Shown here: one piece after another, positions 43,673 to 55,600 of the stretch | Position numbering within the stretch: the stretch's first letter is position 1 | Layout of the letters: every line of letters starts with the position of its first letter | NCBI RefSeq assembly: GCF_027580225.2 | Contig: NW_027395277.1 | Location: 2,235,001-2,299,000, forward strand | Direction: 5' to 3' | DNA from: Misgurnus anguillicaudatus | Lineage: Eukaryota > Chordata > Actinopteri > Cypriniformes > Cobitidae | DNA: 64,000 nucleotides | The notes under the pieces: generated by a model | Seen by the model: only the letters and a program-made list of their open reading frames with translations | Database searches by the model: none | What the model was told of the DNA's origin: nothing | Program-made: the position numbers and the translations under genes

Positions 43673-46600
43673 GTAGGCTGTCAGTTTTTAGTTTAAACAT
43701 TAAAAGGTTAAGTTATATTGTATTGCGTGGTTGTAAATGTAAAAATTAACCAATTTTATAATTTAAATGCAATAGATGAATGAAAAGTTTCCAGTGTAAG
43801 TTTAATTGCTTTTCCAGAAAATTCTGTCTGGATCAGACAACCTAGAGGAAGTGACCTCGCTGGAGATGTGTGTTGACACCCGACACATCTCTCTGAATAA
43901 CTTTGGTGAGACTGACATATGATTATCAGTTTTTAACCCTGTTAATCAACAGGGGTTTTATCAAATTACTTCAAATTCAACATATTATTAATAACAATAT
44001 TGGTGTATAATTACAGCGTTTTGGGTCCGAGACAAGATAAGTTTGGTAACAGCATTTATGGAGTAATGTTGACTACCAACTGGTCCCTTGTTGATAAATT
44101 TTCTTTGGTGTATCTGGTCCTAAATCTGTGTAAAGTTAAATCCTCCATTAACAAGTTTGTTGCCATGTCTACATTATAATGGCAAGCTGTAAAGGTGGAC
44201 ATATGAAGAGTTTTGTTGCAAAACGAGATAAATCCATTTTTTAACATTTTTGTCAAAACATGTTTATTATTATGTTATCATGTTATTATTTTGTTTCATG
44301 GTGCTACTTAGATGTATTTTTTAAGTTATGAAGGTTTAAATCAAAACAAACCAACTGCAGTTGAATTGAAATTAATTGGAATGCACAACCAAAAAACGAG
44401 ATTTCTGAAAAAAAAAACGGTGGTTATCTCGTTTTGCAACGAAACTCTTCATATCATGAAAATCTGACTTTTTTCATGTTTAGTGCTATAATTGGGTCCC
44501 CAGTGCTTCTATCAACCTAGAAAATGTGAAAACGAACAAAACAAAATAGGTCATTGAAATTTGGCTCCTCTTGTGATGTCAGAAGGGGATAATACCGCCC
44601 CTTAATCTGCACTATCCAACCTCGACACTGCCATTTAGTGCAGAGATCAGCTCATTTGCATTTAAAAGGACACACCCCAAAACGGCACATTTTTATTCAC
44701 ACCTACAAAGTGGCAATTTTAACATGCTATAATAAATATATGATATTTTGAGCTAGAACTTTACATATGTACTCTGGAGACACCAAAGATTTATTTGACA
44801 TTTTAAAAAAGTCTTGTGAAATGTCCCCTTTAAAGTCACTCAGGTAATACACTCGTATCTACAGTAAGACACCGCGTCCAAAATCGCCTAATTCCATACT
44901 ATATAGATGGTTTCAGCAGTAGCAACATAAACAAACGGCTTTCGTGGAACAAACGTTACTTCTGGTAAACTCTGCAAAGAATAAAAAAAGTCCATTTAGA
45001 GTAGTTTATTTCTGATAACAAGCAAATTAAACAACACGTACATTTCCTTAGATCAAATTATAGCTATTGCGTATCAAAAACGACACTGAGCTAACGTTAC
45101 TGTGTAAAATGTTATCTACAGATCGGCAGCCAAACCTCCCTTCACATAGTGGTGATCTATGATCGCTGTCAAAACATTAGTTATTTTCAATGAGGTATTT
45201 GTTCCACAGTTCAGTTTAGCCACTAGCAGACCATTAAACAAACAGAGACCGAAAGATAAGTTCAGTCCAGATGCTTTAACCGTGACAATGCACATGTGTC
45301 CGATGAAAAGGTCTATACTATGCGAAAATCAGTATGTAAGGTGAGTAGTATGTCCGAATTCATAGTATTCGAAAAACAGTAGGCGAAAAGTGCCCGGATG
45401 ACCTACTACTTACGGCTAGGTTTTTAAGTGTGCATTTGATGGGGACCACCAATTTAAAAAAGGGAATATAATAAAAATACCAGAAATCTATACTGCCCTC
45501 CAAAGGCTAAGTGCAGTATCTACGCAAACACTGAAACTGAGAAAAATGGCTTTAAAGTTTTTTACACCAGCCAGTCAAACATGTTACTGCAATTTTGGCA
45601 CACACATTTCTCTGAAATGGGACAAAATTTAACCAGGAGACTTTGTCACAAGACACAACAGATCTCACAAAGCCCATTTTAACCCTTAACTCAATTTTGA
45701 CCAAATGCGTAGTTACTGCGCTTTCGCTTTGTAGGGCAGTATAAACCGGGCAGATCTTGGGATTTAATGTACTTGTTAAACAACACATGCATAAATGATA
45801 CTTGCGGTTGTTCTGATTACGCCATAGGTCAAAGGACATATGGGTCACATGACAATGAAAACATGGTGGATGTAGTATATCCGAAATGTATTCATACTAC
45901 ACCCACATTCAGTAGTGCTGTCACAGCACGATTTCGGATGCTGCGCTGGTTTTTATTTATTTGTGCTTCTTGTTCACTCTGTCATCTTTTGTGTGACACA
46001 GGAAAGCCAATATTATGTAATAAGCATTGAAACTTAGCCAAACCATCATCTGGGGTATTTTACATATTGTATGTTTGGACTCAGAAAGTGGTTGACTATG
46101 TGGATAGATGGACATCACTGAGTAACCAGGAATAGAGAAATCACCATCTGTGACATTTGAGGCAAATGTCATGTGCTTTTTACTGTTTTTCTTGCCTGTC
46201 AGGTGTCTACTTGCCCAAACTTAGAGAGCTGAAAATGAACAACAGTTTGATTTTATCTATACGGTAAGACCACCTTTTTATCTTTTAAGATAATTTGTAT
46301 ACTATATATAAAAGGACAGTTTAATTATGGCATCATTTACTTACCCTTATGGTATTTCAAACCTGTATGGCTTTCTTTCTGTAAGGCCTGGTTCAGAAAA
46401 ATATGTTTTGAAGGACCTTCAGAAAAATCACAAAAAGCTCATCTTACTTGTGTTTTGGTCTACCAACTGGTAGTGTCTGCAACATGCATAAAAAATGTAA
46501 AGGTTTTGGGTCATCTGGTGCTCTTTTCTGTCACCATCACACATTGGATTTCAGAAATATGGCAAAGGAAAGCTTTTGTAAATTATATATATCAATTTGT

Positions 46601-49600
46601 CAAAGGTTATTTTTAGTAGTACATGGGTTAGATTCACACTATAACTAATGCAGATGTCTTAAAATTCCTCAAAAGGGAGGAGACACACAAGGTTACTTGT
46701 AAGCTCAAGGCTCACATGGGACTTAAAAGATGTAAAACATTGCCTGCTTTGTAAGGGGCTGTAAAAAGTATCAGGATCTATGAAGGTGCTCCATAGGGAA
46801 AACGAATCAGGGAATTCTGCTGGGAATGATGTCTTATTGTTCTCACTATTTCCTCAGGGATCTTGGCACCAGCCTTTCCCACCTGCAGGTCTTATGGTTG
46901 GCTCGCTGTGGTCTGACCGACTTGGAGGGAATCCCTTGTCTTTCTTCCCTAAAGGTATAAACAAAGTTAAGAAGCAATTCATAGTCTTGCAGATCCTTTT
47001 TCATAGTTCATAGTTTCATCGTTGTTATGCTTTAATGACACAAAAACATTCAATTTACATATCTAGCAAGCAGTGCTCCCATTATCTTCATAATGCTTCA
47101 CATATACATTTTTTAAAAAGTCATTCAAATTACATTCGACTTCCAGCAATGGGGGACAGTTTTAGTTATAGGGAATAGAAAATGATGGGATAAAGCTGAA
47201 TGGGCCATGATGTGAACCGGACTTGAACCCCTGTCTGCAACATGAGTAAACCAAAGCTTTTAAAAAAGGGACATCTTTAAATTAAGGGTTAATAAATAAT
47301 ATTTCATCAATATTTTTATAAATTTGTCTAAAACTTTGATTTTTAAACTGTGTTTTACATAGGAACTATACATAGCATACAACAACATATCAGAGCTGAT
47401 CCATCTCAGTATGATGGACAATCTGGAGGTGCTGGACCTGGAGGGAAACGATGTGGATGATCTGTTGAATCAAGTGTGGCATCTGGGCCATTGTAAAAAT
47501 CTCCGAACTCTTTCCCTGGAAGGAAACCCTGTATGTACCCGTCCTGGTCCAGGATCCTCAGAGGTACAGTAATGAAGAGTTGAAAGATATTAAATTGTGT
47601 GGCTTTTATGTGCTTCTCTAAGTGATCAAACACACAGTTTTGCCTGGCGAACAGGTGATAAGTATTCTGAAAACTTACCCATTAGCTAGCAATGTCAAGG
47701 TCATGGGTTTGATTCCTAGGAAATGCACATACTTGAAAACACTTTTAAATAGTGATTTTGGATAAAAGCATCAGACTTTTCTGAATAACGAACCTTACCT
47801 TAGAAAATCTTAAAAATGCGCTAGCATTTATAAAAATAGCTCAAATTCTTAGTCTCAAATGTTTTTGCTTTTTTTCACTATACCAATATGGTCACTTATA
47901 TACAATATTGTGTATTAAAATAAGCATAATATCCTCAATGCTCATATTGATCACATGACATGTTTTCTTGACCAATGAAGAACTAAAACAGTGAGATCAA
48001 AGAATGTGTGTGTGTGTGTGACGTTCTTGCTGTTCTTGCCATATCAGCAAGAAGTTTCAAGGGTTTCCAGCAAGCAATTTTGCATTTAAAGTACAACTAA
48101 TAGCTGTACATAGGGATGCACGATATATCGGCCGACATATCGTTATCGGCCGATAACTGCTTATTTTTAATGTTATTGGTTATCGGTCTGATAGCAAAAT
48201 TAGGCCGATAAATGAAAGCCGATAAATGATGGATTATTTTGGTTTGTTGAACCACTTCACTTGCTCATTGCTGGCCATGTGGAGTTTTGATTGGTGCTTT
48301 CTGTGACATAGCACGAAGATGACACGTGTTGAGGCTAGTCTAGTGCAAAGACAAGATGTCCACGGTCTGGGAGTTTTTCATTGTGAAAATAATATGAATA
48401 TTTATCGGCCTATATATATATATCTATATATCTATATATATCTATCGGTTATCGTCCCCCAAATATAAAGAGTTATCGGTTATCGATATCGGCCAAAATT
48501 TCCATATCGGTGCATCCCTAGCTGTACAAACACAAATTAAAAAAAATATATAAAATAATAATATATATATAAATGAAACACACATTGTAATCACCCTGTA
48601 ATGACTTTGCTAACATGATTGAATATCATGCATTTCGCAAGTTATTTTGGCAAAAATGACATCAAGTTAATTTTGGGTAGAAGTGGGTTACTCATAGCCA
48701 GACTATATCGTGTCTATAGTTAACCTAGATGATGAAATGATGACTGGGTTGAGAGCGGTGCTTTCAGACTTCTAATCAGATTGTGTTTATCTCGTTTTGG
48801 ATTGTTTTTGGTCAGTGCCAAGAATCGCAAAACTGGGGCAAGCCTGCAGTGGGTAAACAAACTGCACTGAATATGCATGAAGTGGGAAATTAAGGGCGGC
48901 CTCATTCGCTTTCATTCTACATTTTACTTACTTACTATACCTTCTCACTGCAGATAAAATCAGGTCTCTTTGCATATACTTTCACAGCAACAAGTGACCA
49001 ATATACATTATATAGATCAGTAATTCTCAAAGTGTGGTCCGCGGACCACTAGTGGTCCGCCAAACCCCCCCAGTGGTCCGCCAAAAGATGACCTAAACTA
49101 TAGGCAAGTGTTTATACAATCGTCACTTATTTAAGGAGATTTTTAATGCACTTGCGAAACTGTGATATCAGTTCTTGCCATTCTGTTTTAATGACGTAAA
49201 AATGGATCGGTGGCTAAACCAAAGAGGAGTCAAAATAAAAGATCAAGCGTCAACTGAAAGCAGCTAAAATACACAGATCTATTAATTTTGTACTAGTTTT
49301 TGTTTCATGTGTAAAATCCCTGTAATTTCAGTGATTTTGGACATTAAGGGGAATTTTTTTTTCAGTATTTTATTGTTACCATAGTTACAACCATAGACTT
49401 CATATACCCACCACCTCAGTTTTAAACTAATGGCTCTTTGGAATGACATTAAGTGGGACATAGGCTGTTATAGTTTGTTTAATTGCAGTTTTTTTCACAT
49501 GTGCAGTTTGTTGTTCATATTAAGCTGTAACTCATTTCACATTTACTTGTTCAAATGAAATAAAATTCATATTATAATTTCTAGCATTGCATTTGTTTTT

Positions 49601-52600
49601 AAAAAATTAGTTTTTGACTTGAAACAGTTGCATATTACACTTAAACTTAGCTTATCCTTCCTATTTTGTTGCTTTTTCGGGGAGTGTTAGAGTGGGATTC
49701 TGTTAGGTGGTCCTCAGAAAAATATTGGAAGATAAAGTGGTCCTTGGGCTGAAAAAGTTTGAGAAACACTGATATAGATAAAGCGGTAACACTTTATTTG
49801 TAAGGGTGTTCATTAAGACTGACATGACACCTTCATAATCATGACATGACACGTGTCATGATCATGCTACCCAGTCTCACAAAATTATGTACCTATAGTC
49901 ATGTAATTTTTGGATTCTTTTACATGATACTGTCCCGAATTTCCAAGTTTTTTCGTGATCGTATCACAAATTTCTGTTTATGTGTCATTATCACTTATTG
50001 GTTACTCAACTGCTTTTTTATTTTCAAACCATTTTTCGCTTCAGTTTAGGGTTAGATTTGGTGTTTGCGTTAGGATGTCACTTTAGGTATTGGTTTATAC
50101 AAATTTTTCTGATTTATTTTTTTATATTTTCTACATTTTAAACCCTTGTCACCTGGCTAGGGTTAGAGTTGCGTTTGGGTAAGGATGTCATTTTATGTAA
50201 ATCTAACCCTTAAACCAAAGCGACAATGGTAAGAAAAGCAGTTGAGTAACAAATACGTGACAATGACACATAAACAGAAATTTGTGAAACAATTACGGAA
50301 AATCGTGACAGTATCACGAAAAGAATTTTAAAAAATTACGTGACTATAGGTACATAATTTCGTGAGACTGGGCTGGGATTTTATGCACATTTCTGAGTCA
50401 ATAAGTATCAAAAAATAACAAAACATTTAATTTATTTAATTAATTAAATGTAATCAAAAGCCTGCCACTGCATGGCTTAACCCATTATTGTACTGTTTTC
50501 ATTTAATTTTAGGTGATTTGGTCTCCAAATGCAATAAAATATAATTTTATCAATTTTAATTATTATTATTACTATTGATTTTATTTGTTTAACACATGGA
50601 GGAAACTTAAAAAATGTATGAACTGAAGAATATTCATGACGTTGTTATAAAAATATTTGACAGAGTTTTAACACTTAATGACATTTTAATGACAAATTAT
50701 ATTTGTACCACTGTAGTTGAGGTCAAGAAAAATATTCATGACGCTACTATAAAACTATTTGACAGAGTATTAACACTTAATGACATTTTAATGACAAATT
50801 AAATTTGTACCACTGTAGTTGAGGTCAAGAAAAATATTCATGATGCTATTATAAAACTATTTGACAGAGTAGTAACATTTAATGGCATTTTAATGACAAA
50901 TTAAATTTGTATCACTGTAGTTGAGGTCAAGAAAAATATTTATGACGCTATTATAAAACTATTTGACAGAGTATTAACACTTAATGACATTTTAATGACA
51001 AATTAAATTTGTACCACTGTAGTTGAGGTCAAGAAAAATATTCATAACGCTATTAAAAAACTATTTGACAGAGTATTAACACTTAATGGCATTTTAATGA
51101 CAAATTATATTTGTACCACTGTAGTTGAGGTCAAGAAAAATATTCATGACGCTATTATAAAACTATTTGACAAAGTATTAACACTTAATGACATTTTAAT
51201 GACAAATTATATTTGTACCACTGTAGTTGAGGTCAAGAAAAATATTCATGACGCTATTATAAAACTATTTGACAAAGTATTAACACTTAATGACATTTTA
51301 ATGACAAATTAAATTTGTACCACTGTAGTTGAGGTCAAGAAAAATATTCATGACGCTATTATAAAACTATTTGACAGAGTATTAACACTTAATGACATTT
51401 TAATGACAAATTATATTTGTACCGTTGTAGTTGAGGTCAAGAAAAATATTCATGACGCTGTTATAAAACTATTTGACAGAGTATTAACACTTAATGACAT
51501 TTTAATGACAAATTATATTTGTACCACTGTAGTTGAGGTCAAGAAAAATATTCATGACGCTATTATAAAACTATTTGACAGAGTATTAACACTTAATGAC
51601 ATTTTAATGACAAATTATATTTGTACCACTGTAGTTGAGGTCAAGAAAAATATTCATGACGCTATTATAAAACTATTTGACAGAGTATTAACACTTAATG
51701 GCATTTTAATGACAATTTCAATTTGTATCAGTGGTAAAAAGTGGTCAGTTATGATGTATTACTTTGTCAAGTTGTCATAACAAAGACATCTCAAACATTG
51801 TCATATTTGCATTAAAAACATGACACTTAATCACAGTTGTCATAAACTTGCATAAAATCATCTTCGTGTTCATTACACGTGTCATGTTATGATTATGAAG
51901 GTGTCAGGTCTGTCTTATGAACACCCCTTCATGTAAGTGTTACCGATTAAGCTATTGGGACGACCCCTTGTAATAAACATATTTATCTATTTCAGAAAAT
52001 TCAATATTAATGCTATACCATTTTAAAGTATTTTGTTCATCTTTGTTTTTAAAGGAGCCTTTTTCTCTTCCGAAATGACCTATGTGTACAAGTCATTGAT
52101 GGGTTTGGGGGATGAGGGTTTGACCTAAATCCTGCAAGTCATACCAAAGGTGTTCAGTTGGGTTTAGGTCTGGGTTTTATGCAGGCCAGTCAAGTTTTTC
52201 CACACCGGACTAAATCAATCATTTCTTTTTGATTCTTGCTTCGTGCATTTTGGAAAAGCTTATTCATTCTGCTTTCAGCTAGGGTCACATATGGTTTGTT
52301 GTATTTTTGAGAACAGGCAGACTACAGCTACAGGTCTGCGGTGCGTGAGATGATTCCTCAGTTGAGGTTTCTCGATGACGTTCCGGTTGAGGAAGACAAA
52401 CCTGACTGCGGTAGAAGCACACAGATGGACTGGACTCTTCTCAGAGAATCCATCAAAGACTTTTCCATCAGCGATACACAGGAATACACAGATACAGGTA
52501 AACATTCGGCCAATGAATAAACCATTTGTGGGTTGGAGTGGTTCAACCAGGGGTGACTGTAACTTTAAATTCTGGACCTGGAAGTTTTTGAGCCCCGCAG

Positions 52601-55600
52601 AAATGACAGTCCATTACTGTTTATAAATATGATGTGAATCATTTTTTTGCCATCAGAGGAGCGGTCTGTCAGTGTATGTGGTGGGAGACCTGGTTCTGCT
52701 CAGCACCTTAGCCCAAGAATATCCTCCAGCAGTGTCTGTAGTCGCCCAGGCAGTGCCAGACCTCTCACTTCTTGCTCCAGGTCAACACCAGGGTCAAACA
52801 ACTCCGATCCAGCCACCATTGATCATGAGCTCAGCAATCTAACAAGTGGTAAGGTGTATGTACGTATTAAGCATGTTTGGGATTGGATATATTATATATA
52901 TTTAAATTTTTGCAACTAGCAGATGCTTTTATCCAAAACAATTTGCCGTATATTCAGTCTGTAAATTTTTACTAGTGCTGTGAATTGTTAGTAGCTGCGT
53001 GTTTATTAAATATTTGCTTTATTAAAGAAAACGTTAGTGTTATTTTCAAAATTTCTACAAAAACCGGCATATCCATTAATCAAATGCAATTTATTTGTCT
53101 TGCGATAAGTCATTCCAAAAACTATGCGATGGGTGTGTTCGACTTCACATGGTTCCCCGCAGACCGACATGCGGATGACATCAAAATACCACAAGAGTAG
53201 ACTCGAAAAGCTTACACAGCAGCAACTTCAGAATCGCTCTGGTGGTATTTTGATGTCATGTGCTTGTCGGTTCTTATAATGCCAACCAAACATACCATCA
53301 AAGAAGGATCATGTGACTTTTAGGGTGCGTGGACATCAAAGCATTTAAACGTTGCTGAAAACGCCAGTCAGATGCCGACTTTGCTTGCTATGATACTTCT
53401 ACTTTGTTTATCAGTCATTGAACGATGCACTAGTTGGTTAATAATAAAAATAATTAGGGATGTAACGATTAAATCGCGTGTCCCATTAAAGATGCCTGTC
53501 TGAAATCGATTCTGAATCGCAAGGCTGCGCATTCTTTGTTTCATGCACAGCTTGTGCGTGTATTACGGCATTTGGTCAGTAGGAAGTCCTTATCAATCTA
53601 AAATCGTTACGAGTCAGAGTCGTTTATAACATGCATTTCAAAAAGCAACACCTGAAACAATTTGAAGAACAGCGATATAAATATTCCTGTAGACATTTCC
53701 TGGAATAGCGTTTGTAATGCTACTTCTTCTGTGGCACAAAGGGAGTTTCTGCATGAGAGCGCCCCCTGGCGTTTGGATGTGCCGGGATTTCACCGTAATT
53801 CATTAAAATTCATTCGTTGAGAAACCGCGCATTTGCACGATTATTCGTTTCAGCCGTAATAATAATAAATTTTATTTATAATGCTCTTTTTTACCCAAAG
53901 CGCTACAAAAATCAAACAAATAAAATACAAAAATACAATGGCTGTTATAATATTTGTCCCGCCACTCCTACACTGTGATTGGTCAGCCGAGTGAGAAGTG
54001 ACGTTGACGAGCTGAGCTTTTCACCCAAAGTTGAATATTTTTCAACTCTGAGCGCGAACAAACCCCCGCAGCTGCTGGCGTTTTTAAAAAGCACCGCATT
54101 TCCATTGGAAACAATTGAAAACAAACGCCGGCGCCAGCGTAAACGCTTTGGTGTGCACGCTACCTTAGGCACGTCAGGTGACCTGTAAATGCGAAAAAAC
54201 TTCAAATGCGAAGTTTCCATTGCAGTTTTGCAATATATATTTTTTTCAAATTTCCCTGAAAATCCATCCAAACCGTGCGTTAAAACTTTTTTGCGATATA
54301 TGTGAGCTTTTTGCACAATTGCCGTTTGATTCGTTATTTTGCTCAATTTGAAGGGTAATGGAAATGCAGCTACTGGTTTCACGATTCGATTCGTTTTTCG
54401 AAAGTAAGTACTTTTACTAAAATATTTAACACATATAACAATTCTAATTTGTGTTAAATTATATCCACTCACATGACACGTAGTCATATCAGTATTCTAA
54501 CTGGTGGTGGCCACCATGTTGAACGACCATGAGGAGCCCAATACAATACTCACTTTATCTTGGTAGCTTTTCTAGTCGTTTTCTAGGTGTAAAAGTTAAC
54601 CATTTATGATATTACGCATAAGCTCATGATTAAAATATTTTCACAATGTTGACTTTTTCTAAAGTAATACCAGTAAGTGTCAGTATAAAAGATAAAATCT
54701 TATCCTTTGCGTTTCTAGCAACTATGACAGATCTCTGTAACAGGAATTCTTGTTATCTCCCTTTTGACTGTGATTGGGATTTTAATTTAATTTTGGGCAT
54801 AGATAATCTCAGCTAACAGTAGGTGGCAGTGCTGCACATGGTATTGCAAAAGTCATGAAAAGCAAAAACTGAATTCTGTTTGTAGATCTGCTTGTTTTCT
54901 GACTAATATTATGTGAAATGTTTCCACACAGGTTTTGGCAGTTTTCTGTGCGGGAATCCACTACAGGCGGTTCGTGCAAGGACAAAGAAACAAATGGTCA
55001 GCTTTATAATATATATCCAATCATCAACAGCAAAAATTCAATTTGATTAATTTGAAAAAATATATTTGAATTTAATTTAATTTGACAAACTTAAAGCATT
55101 ATCACATTTTTCTACAGTATCGTTCAGCAAAAGTCATGTTTGCAACTCCCTTACCAGTCAATCAATTTCTTACCTTTCGTGTGTCCAGGTTCAAAACTCT
55201 CGTTCTCAAACCCGACCCAGCACACGACTCGGTAGTTATATTCCCGAACGCACGTATGACGATGAACAGCCAAGCAGTCAGGACCGCAGTGATGTTTTTG
55301 CTGAGCTCAGAACCTGGAGAATCGAGCATAACAAGTATTGAACTTTTCTCAGCCACTCACATTTCTGCACTTTCTATTTCTATTTAAAAAAATGTGTTTG
55401 TCTTATAACCCCTGACAGACGTCTATCAGCTATTGAAAAGGACCGCCAGCCCCAGGTTATGAAAATCCTCCACTGTGATGATGATGAGAATGATGAAGAA
55501 GATGACGACTGCAGTCATAATCATAGTTTTATTAGCGATGACATCACTAGAAATGAAAAGGAGGACGAGAGGACTGTCTACAAGGCAACAACTTCTGCCA

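Larger units (their letters stand above)
49784..51953. mobile_element. Inverted-repeat element (CGGTAACACTT) carrying a minisatellite
   Basis: Ends CGGTAACACTTTATTTGTAA and AAGTGTTACCG. The inverse arms continue for about 80 bp through GACACCTTCATAATCATGAC. Contains another MITE (49868-50372) and the 102-bp array. In lrrc56 intron 6. Confidence 0.8.

Noticed and set aside
51097..51780. Repetitive 71- and 125-residue open frames
   Set aside because: They are translations of the 102-bp minisatellite; neighbouring units carry stops at the same place, and there are no flanking splice sites.
53945..54487. 180-residue minus-strand ORF
   Set aside because: It overlaps a MITE with inverted relatives at 6637-6997 and an unrelated AT-rich flank, with no recognisable domain.
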